Assembly: GCA_005768755.1 (NCBI GenBank)
Contig: VAFL01000003.1
Span: 62,001-126,000, forward strand
DNA: 64,000 bases
Reading direction: 5' to 3'
Source of the DNA: Paracoccus denitrificans
Lineage (GTDB): Bacteria; Pseudomonadota; Alphaproteobacteria; Rhodobacterales; Rhodobacteraceae
Positions 36,783 through 46,524 of the stretch are shown piece by piece. Numbering within the stretch: position 1 is the stretch's first letter; each line of letters opens with the position of its first letter. The position numbers and the translations under genes were made by a program. The notes under the pieces were generated by a model. It saw nothing but the letters and a program-made list of their open reading frames with translations. It did no database searches and was not told the DNA's origin.

Positions 36783-37502
36783 ATGACGCAATACCGTAGA
36801 TACGCCGTCTATTACACCCCGCCACCGGGGGCGTTTGCAGATTTCGGCGCAAGATGGCTGGGATGGGATACGGCGCGGGGTCAATTAGTCCCTCAGCCGG
36901 ATTTGCCTGGGCTGGATCTGCACGAGGCGACCCAGCAGCCGCGCAAATACGGCTTTCACGCCACGTTGAAGCCGCCGTTCCGGTTGGCCGATGGCTACGG
37001 GCAGAACGACCTTCTGCATCTGATCACCGAACTTGCCGCAGAGTTGCCCCCGGTAGAATTGCCCGGGCTGAGATTGGCCAGGCTGGGCCCGTTCCTGGCA
37101 TTGGTTTCACATGAGAACAATATCCCCCTGCGGAATCTTGCCGATGCGCTTGTCATGAAGCTTGACCTTTTGCGTGCACCGCTGACGCAGGCGGAAGTCC
37201 TGCGGCGAAGGCCCGAATCACTTAGCGTGCGCCAGCGTACCTATCTACACCGCTGGGGCTACCCATACGTTCTTGAAGATTTTCAGTTTCACATGACCCT
37301 GACGGGGGGGCTTGACCCCCTTATTTCAGACAGGTTTGAACAGGTGCTAAAACAGTTTCGTTCGCTGTTTCCATTGCCATTGCCGATTGAGTCTGTGTCA
37401 GTGATGGGCGAGGCGGACGACGGCTATTTCCACGAGATCGATCGGGTCACGCTCAAAGGCAGTGTACGCATTCACACTGCTGTTACAGGCAGTAATAGTT
37501 GA
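36783..37502 (+). CDS. DUF1045 phosphonate-metabolism-associated protein
   Basis: The ATG at 36783 gives 239 residues of the DUF1045 family, usually found in phosphonate operons: RRYAVYYTPPPGA, FGARWLGWDTARG, RKYGFHATLKPPF and FHMTLTG. The two H-x-T motifs (HAT, HMT) are those of the 2H phosphoesterase fold, so a cyclic phosphodiesterase role is plausible. It faces away from phnM. The frame is open upstream through phnM in antisense, which is a shadow. Role inferred from context. Confidence 0.85.
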   Translation: MTQYRRYAVYYTPPPGAFADFGARWLGWDTARGQLVPQPDLPGLDLHEATQQPRKYGFHATLKPPFRLADGYGQNDLLHLITELAAELPPVELPGLRLARLGPFLALVSHENNIPLRNLADALVMKLDLLRAPLTQAEVLRRRPESLSVRQRTYLHRWGYPYVLEDFQFHMTLTGGLDPLISDRFEQVLKQFRSLFPLPLPIESVSVMGEADDGYFHEIDRVTLKGSVRIHTAVTGSNS

Positions 37503-37778
37503 CGCACCGTAAGCTTTTGGCTCCAGAGTCGACGTCGATGGCAATCCAGAATCTGGGGCGCGGGAAAATATTTCATCGTCGATAAGGCGAGCCTGCGTGA
37601 ACGGGCGCCACAGCCTGAACACGAATCGCCAGGTGATTCGCATCGAAACCGGGCTTAAAATTGAACGATGTTCAGATTATTGCGCTGTCGCCGCCGAATT
37701 GCGAAATATTACGCTGCGGAACTGACCAAAAAGACAGGTCAGATGCCAATTTTTAGCTGCGCAAAGCCCCACATGTTT

Positions 37779-37895
37779 GCTACATTCACATTGTGTAGCG
37801 AGTTTACTTGGTTGAGTGGCGGCTGTGTCGAAAGACACAGCCGCGGCTGCTCTCCACAAAAGCAAAAGGACGCCGTTACGGCGTCCTTTGTTTTT
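37779..37895 (+). ncRNA. Candidate small RNA with intrinsic terminator
   Basis: Three hairpins in series: GCTACA / TGTAGC (37779-37799), GGCTGTGTC-GAAA-GACACAGCC (37821-37842, a 9-bp stem with a GNRA tetraloop), and the terminator stem with tail TTTGTTTTT (37865-37895). A single-stranded CTCTCC stretch near 37851 could pair with ribosome binding sites. No clear promoter was found, and the terminator may simply serve csbD from the other strand. Confidence 0.35.
37865..37895. terminator. Intrinsic terminator, usable on both strands
   Basis: Perfect 11-bp stem AAAGGACGCCG / CGGCGTCCTTT with a TTA loop. On the plus strand it is followed by GTTTTT; on the minus strand by T-rich sequence ending csbD. 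Confidence 0.8.
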
Positions 37896-37912
37896 ACGGA
37901 ATTTTGTTCCGA

Positions 37913-38113
37913 TCAGCTTTTGTCGCGGAAGAAGTCGTCGAGTTCCTTCTCGGCGTCTTCCTTGCTCCAGCCGTATTTCTCCTGAAGCTTGCCAGCCAGC
38001 TTGTCGCGCTTGCCACCGGCCTGCGTCAGTTCGTCGTCGGTCAGGTCGCCCCATTTTTCTTTCACGGAGCCCTTAACCTGGTCCCACTTGCCTTCAACGA
38101 TATCCCAGTTCAT
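37913..38113 (-). CDS. CsbD family stress-response protein
   Basis: A 66-residue, highly charged helical protein beginning MNWDIVEGKWDQVKGSVKEK and ending DDFFRDKS, the CsbD pattern. The ATG at 38111-38113 follows AAAGGA. CsbD proteins are small stress-induced proteins of unknown mechanism, in Bacillus under general stress control. It stands alone between a terminator and the hydroxyacid dehydrogenase. Confidence 0.92.
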   Translation of the reverse strand: MNWDIVEGKWDQVKGSVKEKWGDLTDDELTQAGGKRDKLAGKLQEKYGWSKEDAEKELDDFFRDKS

Positions 38114-38196
38114 GGCGCATCCTTTCAGTTGCGGTGTTTGCGAAGGACAACGCATGACCTAGCTGAGGGTTTCATCTGATTTAAGTTAGATTGTCG

Positions 38197-39150
38197 TCAC
38201 ACGACCTGATCGGGCAGAGGGCCACCCTCGGTGAAGGCGACCAGGTTATCCAGCGCGCGCAAGGCCATCTCGGTCCGGGTAATTTGCACGGCAGTCCCAA
38301 GATGCGGCAGAAGGACAACATTGTCCAAGCTGCGCAACGCGGCCGGGATCTCGGGTTCGAATTCAAACACGTCCAGGCCGGCTGCGCGGATTTGGCCGGC
38401 TGTCAGCGCCGCAATCAAAGCCGTCTGGTCGATGACATCGCCGCGCGCGATATTGATGATGATGCCATCGGGGCCAAGTGCTGCCAAAGCCTCGGCGCCG
38501 ATCAGGTGGTGGGTATCGGCACTGCCCGGAACGGCGATGACGACGAAATCCGCTGCCTCCATCACATCTTCGATGCGATCGAGCTGGCGGGCCGGAAAGT
38601 CCAGATCCGAGACGGCGGAGCGGTTGAAGAACACCACCTCCATCGCGAACCCGGCATGAAGCTGGTGCGCGATCGTCCGCCCGATCCGGCCCATGCCGAT
38701 GATGCCGACTCTCCGCCCTGTCACCGGCGCGCCCAGCATCTGCGTCGGGTGCCAGCCCGTCCAGTCGCCGCTGCGTGCCAGTCTTTCGCCTTCGCCAGCA
38801 CGGCGTGCCGTCATCAACAGCAACGTCACCGCCAATTCGGCGGTCGAGGCCGTGACGACATTCGGGGTATTGGTCACGGCGACACCCGCCGCCTTCGCGG
38901 CATCCAGATCGATATGGTTGAAACCCGCGCCGAAATTGGCCAGCAGTTTTGCCCGCGGCGTCGCCGCCGCAAAGGCCTTGCCCCGAAAGGCGTCCCCAAG
39001 GGTCGGCATGATCAGATCATAATCTGCAAGCGCGGCCGCCGCCTCTTCCTTTGTCAGGGGGACGTTGCTGTCGCGGAAGGTGGCATCAAAGCGGGAAGCA
39101 ATGGCAGCTTCGGCATCTGGCGTCATGCGACGGGTCACCAAAAGTTTCAT
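38197..39150 (-). CDS. D-2-hydroxyacid dehydrogenase (glyoxylate/hydroxypyruvate reductase type)
   Basis: A 317-residue dehydrogenase with the NAD-binding GIIGMGRIGRTIA motif, INIARGDVIDQTAL with the catalytic Arg region, DVFEFEPEIP and the catalytic His in LPHLGTA. It reduces glyoxylate or hydroxypyruvate, or oxidises D-glycerate. The ATG at 39148-39150 overlaps the csaA stop by one base (TGATG); the longer frame upstream runs through csaA and is spurious. Third gene of a proC-csaA-dehydrogenase operon. Confidence 0.9.
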   Translation of the reverse strand: MKLLVTRRMTPDAEAAIASRFDATFRDSNVPLTKEEAAAALADYDLIMPTLGDAFRGKAFAAATPRAKLLANFGAGFNHIDLDAAKAAGVAVTNTPNVVTASTAELAVTLLLMTARRAGEGERLARSGDWTGWHPTQMLGAPVTGRRVGIIGMGRIGRTIAHQLHAGFAMEVVFFNRSAVSDLDFPARQLDRIEDVMEAADFVVIAVPGSADTHHLIGAEALAALGPDGIIINIARGDVIDQTALIAALTAGQIRAAGLDVFEFEPEIPAALRSLDNVVLLPHLGTAVQITRTEMALRALDNLVAFTEGGPLPDQVV

Positions 39151-39485
39151 CAGAACATCCTTCCGCCAACAGGAACTGATTTGTCCGGGCCGATCAGCAC
39201 CACCTCGCCCGCGGCGTCGGGCAGGCCAAGGACCAGAACTTCGGATATGAACTTGCCGATCTGGCGTGGCGGGAAGTTGACCACGGCCAGCACCTGCTTG
39301 CCGACAAGATCCTCGGGTTTGTAATGCACCGTGATCTGGGCAGAGCTGCGCTTTTCGCCGATATCCGGGCCGAAATCGACCCACAGCTTGATCGCGGGCT
39401 TGCGCGCTTCCGGATATGGCTCGGCGCGGATGATCCGGCCCGCCCGAATATCGACCCGTTCAAAATCGTCATAAGTGATGGTCAT
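39150..39485 (-). CDS. csaA: CsaA-like tRNA-binding protein
   Basis: The 111-residue product is a single EMAP/tRNA-binding OB-fold domain of the CsaA type: FERVDIRAGRI, RKPAIKLWVDFGPDIGEKRSSAQI and NFPPRQIGKFISEVLVLG. Bacillus CsaA has been described as a secretion chaperone and binds tRNA. It overlaps proC by 4 bases and the dehydrogenase by 1. Confidence 0.93.
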   Translation of the reverse strand: MTITYDDFERVDIRAGRIIRAEPYPEARKPAIKLWVDFGPDIGEKRSSAQITVHYKPEDLVGKQVLAVVNFPPRQIGKFISEVLVLGLPDAAGEVVLIGPDKSVPVGGRMF

Positions 39486-40285
39486 TTCCCCAACTCCCGC
39501 GAGCGGTCGGCCGCGGCGGAGACGGTGCGCGCGACCAAGGGCGGCAGGCCGGTATGCGCATCCATCAGGATCGCAAGGCCGGCGGCAGTGGTTCCGTTGG
39601 GCGAGGTCACGGCTTCGCGAAGGGCTGCAGGGGTTGTATCGTCCGCCATCGCAAGGGCGCCCGCACCGGCGACGGTGGCCCGCGCCAGTTGCAGCGCAAG
39701 CGACGCGGGCAGCCCCTCGGCCTCGCCTGCGGCGGCCATGGCCTCAATCAAGTGAAAGACATAGGCGGGACCCGATCCGGACAAGGCGGTGACCGCATCC
39801 ATCTGGCTTTCGTCCTGAAGGCGCACGACTTCGCCCACGACTGACAGCAGCCCCTCGGCCAGGTCAAGCGAGGCGTCGCCGGCGGCATCATTTCCGATAA
39901 TCGCAGAAATACCGCGCGCGATCGCCGCGGGGGTGTTCGGCATGGCCCGCACGATCCTGGCGCCCGGAAAGGCGCGGTCATACGCCGCAAGCGTGACGCC
40001 CGCAGCGACCGAGAGCACCAGTGTTTCCGCGCCGACGACCAGTTGCGGCAGCACATCGGTCATCATCTGCGGCTTGACCGCCAGCACCAGAACCGCCGGG
40101 TTCTCGGGCGGTGGTTCATTCAGCCGCACCCCCTTGTCGGCCCAGTCAGCTCGGACATTCGGGTCAATGACGGTGACGGCTTCGGGCTGGATGCCATTGC
40201 GCAGCCAGCCGGTCAGCATGGCGCCGCCCATACGTCCGCAGCCGACCAGAACAAGCCCGCGCGTATTGATATCGTCGAAATCCAT
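39482..40285 (-). CDS. proC: Pyrroline-5-carboxylate reductase
   Basis: The ATG at 40283-40285 with AAGGGGG upstream gives 267 residues. It has the NAD(P) motif LVLVGCGRMGGAML, VLAVKPQMM, MPNTPA and the substrate-binding ALSGSGPAYVFHLIEAM. It makes proline from pyrroline-5-carboxylate. The frame extends upstream through an overlapping region, but the family start is clear. Confidence 0.95.
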   Translation of the reverse strand: MDFDDINTRGLVLVGCGRMGGAMLTGWLRNGIQPEAVTVIDPNVRADWADKGVRLNEPPPENPAVLVLAVKPQMMTDVLPQLVVGAETLVLSVAAGVTLAAYDRAFPGARIVRAMPNTPAAIARGISAIIGNDAAGDASLDLAEGLLSVVGEVVRLQDESQMDAVTALSGSGPAYVFHLIEAMAAAGEAEGLPASLALQLARATVAGAGALAMADDTTPAALREAVTSPNGTTAAGLAILMDAHTGLPPLVARTVSAAADRSRELGK

Positions 40286-40328
40286 TGCGTCCCCCTTTTC
40301 GCCGGGGCCGCGCCGGTTGCGGCCCAGG

Positions 40329-40832
40329 CTATGCCCGTCCGTAGGCCGCGCCCATCGCGATGTCCAGAGCAGCCTCTGCGGTGCTGTCGCCCCAGGCAAC
40401 CAGCTGGAATGCCGGATACAGGCGCTCGGCCTGTTCGACCGCGTTGCGAATCATGTGGTCGATCTGTTCGGGGCTGGCGACGGAATCACCCGCCAGACAC
40501 AGCCCGTAACGCCACACCATGATCCGCTGAGAGGGCCAGAAGGTGAATGCACCGTCCCAGACCTGGTCGTTCGCCATGTTCAGCGTCTCGTACAGGGCCG
40601 GCAGCCGGTCGGCGGGCGGGTCCATGTCGAAGGTGCAGATCAGGCGCAGCATCTCCTCGGCGCCGGACCAGGCCAGCGTGATCGAATAGCCGCGCCACTG
40701 GCCTTCCACGGACATCGCGATCTGATCGTCGGCAAGCCTATCGAAATCCCACTCGTGATGGGTGGCAATCGATTCGACGATGTCGATCGGATGGATGTCG
40801 CTGCTGTGAATGTAAGTGTCTGCCTGCGCCAT
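40329..40832 (-). CDS. YbjN domain protein
   Basis: A 167-residue acidic cytoplasmic protein with the YbjN (DUF1790) pattern: WDFDRLADDQIAMSVEGQWRGYSITLAWSG-like blocks and an LYETLNMANDQVWDGAF helix. YbjN-type proteins have been linked to stress and motility, but the molecular role is unclear. It lies upstream of proC on the same strand with a 43-bp gap and could be its operon leader. Confidence 0.85.
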   Translation of the reverse strand: MAQADTYIHSSDIHPIDIVESIATHHEWDFDRLADDQIAMSVEGQWRGYSITLAWSGAEEMLRLICTFDMDPPADRLPALYETLNMANDQVWDGAFTFWPSQRIMVWRYGLCLAGDSVASPEQIDHMIRNAVEQAERLYPAFQLVAWGDSTAEAALDIAMGAAYGRA

Positions 40833-41013
40833 GCCCGCTGTCCCCTGTAATCCGGTGGTGCGATCCACCGTGTTTCGTGCAGGACGCGACAGAATGTGGT
40901 TTCGTCGTTTCGCCCTACAAGATGAGGGTGTGCCACCTCGGCGCTGCTGTAAAGAAATAATTCGTTAATATCGACAAAATCTTGTGGATGAAATTTCGCG
41001 AACCACAATATCA

Positions 41014-41041
41014 CCCGGCGCGAAGACAGTCCCGCGCCGGG
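41014..41041 (-). terminator. Hairpin behind the DUF808 gene
   Basis: The stem CCCGGCGCG / CGCGCCGGG lies just downstream of the DUF808 stop at 41050 on the minus strand. It has no clear T-run, so it is a weak or Rho-assisted terminator at best. Confidence 0.45.
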
Positions 41042-41049
41042 CGCGACTC

Positions 41050-42075
41050 TCAGGCCTCGCGGCGCCCGAAGATCGATTTGACCCCTGCGATCAGCGGGAC
41101 AAGGGTCGCATTTGCCACGGGCACGATGACATATTCCGACAGCGGTATCAGGATCAGACCCCAGACCAGCCCAATGATTCCGTCGAAGAACGCCGTCACA
41201 GCCCATGAGACGATGCCGGCAAATTGCGGCACTGCATGCGCTGCGGCCTCTGCCTGATGGTGGATCCATTCGTAAGGGGCGTGCCAGCCCAGTTCGTGCG
41301 CGCCGTGCAAAATGATATTGCCGCCGACCCAGATCATCGCGGCAGTGCCGACGATTGTCAGGATCTTCATCAGGACGGGCATCATCTTGACAATGCCCCT
41401 GCCAAGAGCTGCAAGCGGCCCCGTGTTTCGCGCGGCCATCGCCACGCCGATATCATCGGCCTTCACGATCAGCGCGACCGAACCGTAAACAATCACCGTA
41501 ATCGCCAGCGCGACAACGAACAGCACGCCGGCCTCGGTGCCATATTTCGCGGCACCGACCAGGCTCCCGCCAGCCATCAGCGCGGTGACCTCATTCAATG
41601 CAATGGTCATGATTTCTGCGGAAAGAATGAAATCCGTCTTGATGGCCCCTGCGACCTTCGTCTCTTCCAGCTTGGTCGGATCGCCCTTTCCGCCTTCGTA
41701 GTGGTCATGCGGGTCATCATGGGGCGAAATCGCGTGATAGACCTTTTCGGCACCCTCAAAGCAAAGATACGACCCGCCCAGCATCAACAGGGGCGATATC
41801 AGCCAGGGCGCGAATGCAGACAGAAGCAGTGCGATGGGCAGCAGGATCACCACCTTGTTGAAAATCGACCCTTTCGCGATCTTCCAGATGATCGGCAGTT
41901 CGCGCTTCGCATCGAACCCGGTGACGTATTTGGGCGTCACTGCCGCGTCGTCGATCACAGCACCTGCGGCTTTCGCCCCGGCCTTGGCGGCCATGCCGGT
42001 CACATCGTCTATCGAGGCTGCCGCCACCTTGGCGATGCCCGCCACGTCGTCGAGAAGGGCGATCAAGCCGCTCAT
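41050..42075 (-). CDS. DUF808 (YedI-like) inner-membrane protein
   Basis: A 341-residue membrane protein with several hydrophobic helices and family marks [29 protein letters not shown] N-terminus, [38 protein letters not shown] and [15 protein letters not shown] His/Asp-rich loop ([16 protein letters not shown]) could bind metal. Function is unknown. The ATG at 42073-42075 is chosen; an extra five residues are possible. Divergent from cobS. Confidence 0.9.
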   Translation of the reverse strand: MSGLIALLDDVAGIAKVAAASIDDVTGMAAKAGAKAAGAVIDDAAVTPKYVTGFDAKRELPIIWKIAKGSIFNKVVILLPIALLLSAFAPWLISPLLMLGGSYLCFEGAEKVYHAISPHDDPHDHYEGGKGDPTKLEETKVAGAIKTDFILSAEIMTIALNEVTALMAGGSLVGAAKYGTEAGVLFVVALAITVIVYGSVALIVKADDIGVAMAARNTGPLAALGRGIVKMMPVLMKILTIVGTAAMIWVGGNIILHGAHELGWHAPYEWIHHQAEAAAHAVPQFAGIVSWAVTAFFDGIIGLVWGLILIPLSEYVIVPVANATLVPLIAGVKSIFGRREA

Positions 42076-42201
42076 GTCCTGTCCTTTCATTGCCGCACAT
42101 GCATAATAACGCCGACGCCCAAAGGTTCCAGACCCGGTCGCGCTTGCACTGGCCTGTCGAATCCTTCATCACACCATCGACACAGTGGAAGGGGCAAAGC
42201 C

Positions 42202-43179
42202 ATGGCCGATCTGGACATTAACGCGAAACCGACCGAGGAAATCGACCTGCGCGAGGTCTTCGGGCTGGACAGCGACATGAAGGTCAAGGGTTTCGCTGAA
42301 AAGAGCGACCGCGTCCCCGATATCGACAGCACCTATAAATTCGACCCTGACACGACCTTGGCGATCCTGGCGGGCTTTGCCTATAACCGCCGCGTCATGA
42401 TTCAGGGCTATCACGGCACCGGGAAATCGACCCATATCGAACAGATCGCGGCGCGCCTGAACTGGCCCTGCGTGCGCGTGAACCTGGACAGCCATGTCAG
42501 CCGGATCGACCTGATCGGCAAGGACGCGATCAAGCTGGTCGATGGCAAGCAGGTCACCGTTTTCCATGAAGGCATCCTGCCCTGGGCGCTGCGCAACCCG
42601 ACCGCCATCGTGTTCGACGAATACGACGCAGGCCGCGCCGATGTGATGTTCGTCATCCAGCGCGTGCTGGAGGCCGACGGCAAGCTGACTCTGCTGGACC
42701 AGAACGAGGTGATCACGCCGAACCCTTATTTCCGGCTGTTCTCGACCGCGAACACGGTCGGTCTGGGCGACACCACGGGCCTTTATCACGGCACCCAGCA
42801 GATCAACCAGGGCCAGATGGACCGCTGGTCCCTCGTGTCCACGCTGAATTACCTGTCGCATGATGCCGAGGCCGCGATCGTGTTGGCCAAGAACCCGAAC
42901 TACAACAACGAGAAGGGTCGCAAGATCATCAACCAGATGGTCACGCTGGCCGACCTGACCCGGACCGCCTTCATGCAGGGCGATCTGTCCACCGTCATGT
43001 CGCCGCGCACGGTGATCAGCTGGGCGCAAAACGCCCGCATTTTCGATAATGTGGGCTATGCCTTCCGCCTGACCTTCCTGAACAAATGCGACGAACTGGA
43101 ACGCCAGACCGTCGCCGAGTTCTATCAGCGCCTTTTCGACGAGGAACTGCCCGAAAGCGCGGCAGCCAAGGCGGGGTGA
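42202..43179 (+). CDS. cobS: Aerobic cobaltochelatase subunit CobS
   Basis: The ATG at 42202 gives 325 residues of an AAA+ ATPase: the P-loop [10 protein letters not shown] (about residue 74), [15 protein letters not shown] and the CobS-type segments [17 protein letters not shown] [20 protein letters not shown] and [16 protein letters not shown]. With CobT and CobN it inserts cobalt into hydrogenobyrinate a,c-diamide during aerobic cobalamin synthesis. The long frame upstream is antisense to DUF808. Its stop overlaps the inserted gene by one base. Confidence 0.95.
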   Translation: MADLDINAKPTEEIDLREVFGLDSDMKVKGFAEKSDRVPDIDSTYKFDPDTTLAILAGFAYNRRVMIQGYHGTGKSTHIEQIAARLNWPCVRVNLDSHVSRIDLIGKDAIKLVDGKQVTVFHEGILPWALRNPTAIVFDEYDAGRADVMFVIQRVLEADGKLTLLDQNEVITPNPYFRLFSTANTVGLGDTTGLYHGTQQINQGQMDRWSLVSTLNYLSHDAEAAIVLAKNPNYNNEKGRKIINQMVTLADLTRTAFMQGDLSTVMSPRTVISWAQNARIFDNVGYAFRLTFLNKCDELERQTVAEFYQRLFDEELPESAAAKAG

Positions 43180-43703
43180 TGAGCGGAAGCGGAGCAACGG
43201 ATGCTGTCTGGACGACCGCTGATTATGCATTGGTAGTCAGCCTTTGCTCTGCTTTTCTCGCCTTGGTCTCGCTAGGATGGAATATCTGGTCAAAGTTTAT
43301 ATTTCCTAAGCCCAAGCTTCGGACAAAATTAAAGGTCGCGTATCCGGTCAATGCAGTGGGCGAATTGGGCAGCGAGGCGGTTGAACTGTCAGTAACAAAC
43401 CACGGCCCCGGTACCGTCGAAATTGTTCGTGTTACCGGAACGATTTCGGGGTTCAGCAATCGGCGGCAGCGCATAATTGTTCCTGGCTACATTGATTGGC
43501 CCATGTCATCTAAAGTAGCCGCAGTAGCTGGAACGACCACATTGCCCACGCGTCTCGAGCAGGGTTCCGCCTATTCGGTCTACATTCCTAGCGAGCCCTT
43601 GGTTATCAACAGAGTTACGAGAGTTGGCTTTGTGGACAGCTTCGATCGAGAGAAGCTTTCAGCTACGCGCGGTCTAGGTCTATCGGTCAGGACAGAGAAT
43701 TAA
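43179..43703 (+). CDS. Unknown single-helix membrane protein inserted between cobS and cobT
   Basis: A 174-residue protein I do not recognise. One N-terminal transmembrane helix (YALVVSLCSAFLALVSLGW) is followed by a soluble beta-rich domain (ELSVTNHGPGTVEIVRVTGTI, VGFVDSFDREKLS). The ATG overlaps the cobS stop (TGATG) and its stop lies 3 bp before cobT, so it is co-translated with both. By eye it is AT-richer and uses rarer codons than its neighbours, consistent with recent acquisition. Confidence 0.75.
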   Translation: MSGSGATDAVWTTADYALVVSLCSAFLALVSLGWNIWSKFIFPKPKLRTKLKVAYPVNAVGELGSEAVELSVTNHGPGTVEIVRVTGTISGFSNRRQRIIVPGYIDWPMSSKVAAVAGTTTLPTRLEQGSAYSVYIPSEPLVINRVTRVGFVDSFDREKLSATRGLGLSVRTEN

Positions 43704-43706
43704 CTC

Positions 43707-45578
43707 ATGAACAAAACCGACAACCCCGCCGATCCGTTCAAAAAGGCCCTGACAGAGGCGACGCGCGCGCTGGCGGATGAGGCAGAGCTGAATGTGTCGT
43801 TCACGGCCGACCCCTCGGGCGTGTCGGGCGATACGATGCGGCTGCCTCAGGTCAGTCGGCGGATGACCCGTGATGAGATCGTGCAGGCGCGCGGCACCGC
43901 CGATGCGCTGGCGATGCGGCTTCGCCATCACGACCCGGCGACACATGCGAAATACGCCCCTTCCGGTCCGATGGCGCGCGAGATCTTCGAGGCCGTGGAA
44001 ACCGCCCGGGTCGAGGCGCGCGGCGCGCGCGATATGCCCGGCGCGCTGTCCAATATCGACGCGCGCATGGGCGCCGAGGCCGAGCGTCGCGGCTATGGCC
44101 AGGTCAAGCAGCCCGCCGATGTGCCGCTGTCTGTCGCCGCAGGCTATCTTCTTCGAGAGGCGGCGACCGGCCGCGCTTTGCCGCCCGCTGCCGCCCATGC
44201 GGCCGATCTCTGGCGGCCGTTTGTCAGCCAGCAGGCCGGTCATGTTCTGGAAGCAGCACGCACGATGCTGGACGATCAGTCGGCTATCGCACGCCTTGCG
44301 CGGCAGATGATCGACGATCTGGGTTACGGCGACCAGCTTGGCGAAGACCCCGACGCAGAGCCCGAGGATGACGCGACCGAGGAGGCCGAGCCCGATCCCG
44401 AAGCCGGCGACAATCAGGCCCGCGATCAGGATGAAAGCGAGGACAGCGAAGCAAGCCCTGAACGCAGTCAGGAACGCACAGAGGACGAACGGCAGGCTCA
44501 GGTCAGTCTGGACGACACCTCGGATGAAGAATTCGCCGAGGACAGCGAGATGCCCGACGGCGAAATGCCCGAGGAACTGCCGCCGCCCGTCAGCGACGCA
44601 AGCGCCGATTACAAGGTTTTCACGCAGACCTATGACGAGGAGATCAAGGCCGAGGATCTGGCCGAGCCGGCCGAACTGGAGCGTCTGCGTGCCTATCTGG
44701 ACAAGCAGCTTGAACCCTTGCGTGGCGCGGTCAGCCGGCTGGCCAACAAATTGCAACGGCGCCTCCAGGCCCAGCAGAACCGCAGTTGGGAATTTGACAA
44801 GGAAGAAGGCGTGCTGGATGCCGGGCGTCTGGCCCGCGTTGTCGCCAACCCGACCACGCCCCTGTCCTTCAAGATCGAGAAAGACACCGAATTCCGCGAC
44901 ACCGTGGTGACGCTGCTGATCGACAATTCCGGCTCGATGCGGGGGCGCCCGATCTCGATCGCGGCGATCTGCGCCGATGTGCTGGCGCGCACGCTGGAAC
45001 GCAGCCAGGTGAAGGTCGAGATTCTCGGGTTTACCACGCGGGCCTGGAAGGGCGGTCAGGCGCGCGAGCAATGGCTTAAGGAAAACCGCCCCGCGCTGCC
45101 CGGTCGTCTGAACGATCTGCGCCATATCATCTACAAGGGCGCCGACGCGCCTTGGCGTCGCGTGCGCCCGAACCTTGGCCTGATGATGAAGGAAGGGCTG
45201 CTGAAGGAAAACATCGACGGCGAGGCGCTGGAATGGGCGCACAGGCGTCTGGTCAAGCGGCCCGAGGTGCGCAAGATCCTGATGGTGATCTCGGACGGGG
45301 CGCCGGTCGATGACAGCACTTTGTCGGTCAATCCGGCCAATTATCTGGAAAAGCACCTGCGCGACGTGATCGCGATGATCGAAAAGCGCAGGCAGGTCGA
45401 ACTTCTGGCCATCGGCATCGGCCATGACGTGACACGTTATTACGAACGCGCGGTCACCATCACCGATGCCGAACAGTTGGGCGGCGCAATGACCGAGCAG
45501 TTGGCCGGGCTGTTCGAATCCGATCCGCGCCAGCGTGCGCGCGCGATGGGCAGGGGTTTTCAGCGCAGATTGGGATAA
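43707..45578 (+). CDS. cobT: Aerobic cobaltochelatase subunit CobT
   Basis: A 623-residue protein with a helical N-terminus, a long acidic linker (residues ~215-300, Asp/Glu-rich) and a C-terminal VWA domain with the MIDAS motif [15 protein letters not shown] and [22 protein letters not shown] are typical CobT. It acts with CobS as the ATPase chaperone of CobN. A 672-residue antisense frame over it is a shadow. Confidence 0.95.
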   Translation: MNKTDNPADPFKKALTEATRALADEAELNVSFTADPSGVSGDTMRLPQVSRRMTRDEIVQARGTADALAMRLRHHDPATHAKYAPSGPMAREIFEAVETARVEARGARDMPGALSNIDARMGAEAERRGYGQVKQPADVPLSVAAGYLLREAATGRALPPAAAHAADLWRPFVSQQAGHVLEAARTMLDDQSAIARLARQMIDDLGYGDQLGEDPDAEPEDDATEEAEPDPEAGDNQARDQDESEDSEASPERSQERTEDERQAQVSLDDTSDEEFAEDSEMPDGEMPEELPPPVSDASADYKVFTQTYDEEIKAEDLAEPAELERLRAYLDKQLEPLRGAVSRLANKLQRRLQAQQNRSWEFDKEEGVLDAGRLARVVANPTTPLSFKIEKDTEFRDTVVTLLIDNSGSMRGRPISIAAICADVLARTLERSQVKVEILGFTTRAWKGGQAREQWLKENRPALPGRLNDLRHIIYKGADAPWRRVRPNLGLMMKEGLLKENIDGEALEWAHRRLVKRPEVRKILMVISDGAPVDDSTLSVNPANYLEKHLRDVIAMIEKRRQVELLAIGIGHDVTRYYERAVTITDAEQLGGAMTEQLAGLFESDPRQRARAMGRGFQRRLG

Positions 45579-45579
45579 A

Positions 45580-46497
45580 ATGCTCGGTTTTCTGAAGAAG
45601 CTTCTTGGCGGTAGGGCTGCGGATGGGCCGGTCGATGACAGGGGTGTGCTGTCAATCACACCGGACGACTTGGAATCGCCCGACCGGCTTGGCCCCAAGC
45701 TGGCTGCCTATGCGCAGATGAAAGACCATATCGACGAAGCCGTCTATGACGCCGAGGCCGAACTGGTGCGGGTCCGCTATGCCAGCGGGATCAAGGCGTC
45801 GTGCTTCATGGGGCAGGTTATCCCTGCCATGGCCGCGATGAACACCGCCGAGGAAGTGACCGCCTATCTGGAAAACAGATTTGCCGATATCGATATCCAG
45901 TCGCAGGGGCGCCTGCTGCCGGTGCTGAAACCGGCGAGCTATATCGAAACCGCCCGCCAACAGCTGCGCGAGCTTGGCGCCGGCGAGGATGATCCGTTGC
46001 CCTTCTGGCATGCGGACATCGCACCGGGCCTGATTCTGTTGCTGGTTTACGATTCGCCCACGTCGATGCGCTCGCTCGGTCTTGAAGAACTGAAGGCGCA
46101 ATGGGCGCATCCGAATGATGCCTTGCAGCAGGCGCGGGTGGAACTGGTGGACTATCTGAACGATAGCGAATTCGGTATCCTGTCCATGTATGACGGCAAG
46201 CTGTGCCAACTGAAGCTGGACGGCAATTACGAGGCCAGCCTGTTCTTCGTGTCCGACGTCTGGGATCAGCAGCAAGAAGAATTCGGGGCTGCGCCGGCTG
46301 CGATCTTCGCGGCGCGCAATCTGGTGTATTTCGTCAATTCCGCCGATCCCGACGCGATGGACCTGCTGAAAACCCTCGCCGCGCATGACGATGAAGAACC
46401 GGCCTACGCCATACTGCCTCGGCAGATATGGTTGTATGAAGATGGCGGCTGGACCCCCTATGACGACATATCAGAAAGGCCTTCGCGGCTGAACTAG
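45580..46497 (+). CDS. DUF1444-like protein of unknown function
   Basis: The ATG at 45580 begins two bases after cobT's stop and gives 305 soluble residues. The sequence (ILLLVYDSPTSMRSLGLEEL, FGILSMYDGKLCQL, SLFFVSDVWDQQQEE) resembles the DUF1444/YtpQ group, whose role is unknown. The assignment is tentative. Co-transcription with cobST is likely from the spacing. Confidence 0.65.
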   Translation: MLGFLKKLLGGRAADGPVDDRGVLSITPDDLESPDRLGPKLAAYAQMKDHIDEAVYDAEAELVRVRYASGIKASCFMGQVIPAMAAMNTAEEVTAYLENRFADIDIQSQGRLLPVLKPASYIETARQQLRELGAGEDDPLPFWHADIAPGLILLLVYDSPTSMRSLGLEELKAQWAHPNDALQQARVELVDYLNDSEFGILSMYDGKLCQLKLDGNYEASLFFVSDVWDQQQEEFGAAPAAIFAARNLVYFVNSADPDAMDLLKTLAAHDDEEPAYAILPRQIWLYEDGGWTPYDDISERPSRLN

Positions 46498-46524
46498 CGC
46501 GGGGCGAAGACAGGACTGCAGGAC

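Larger units (their letters stand above)
37503..37912. other. 410-bp region without a recognised protein gene, AT-richer than surroundings
   Basis: Between the DUF1045 and csbD stops no frame shows family features. The left half (37503-37740) is featureless to me. The right half holds three consecutive hairpins that may be a small RNA and a terminator, listed separately. Confidence 0.6.

Noticed and set aside
37668..37985. A 105-codon frame across the small-RNA candidate
   Set aside because: It reads through three hairpins and into antisense csbD, with no family features.
43680..45698. A 672-codon open frame on the minus strand
   Set aside because: It is antisense to cobT, whose motifs (MIDAS, acidic linker) are unmistakable. 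The opposite frame stays open because of high GC codon bias.
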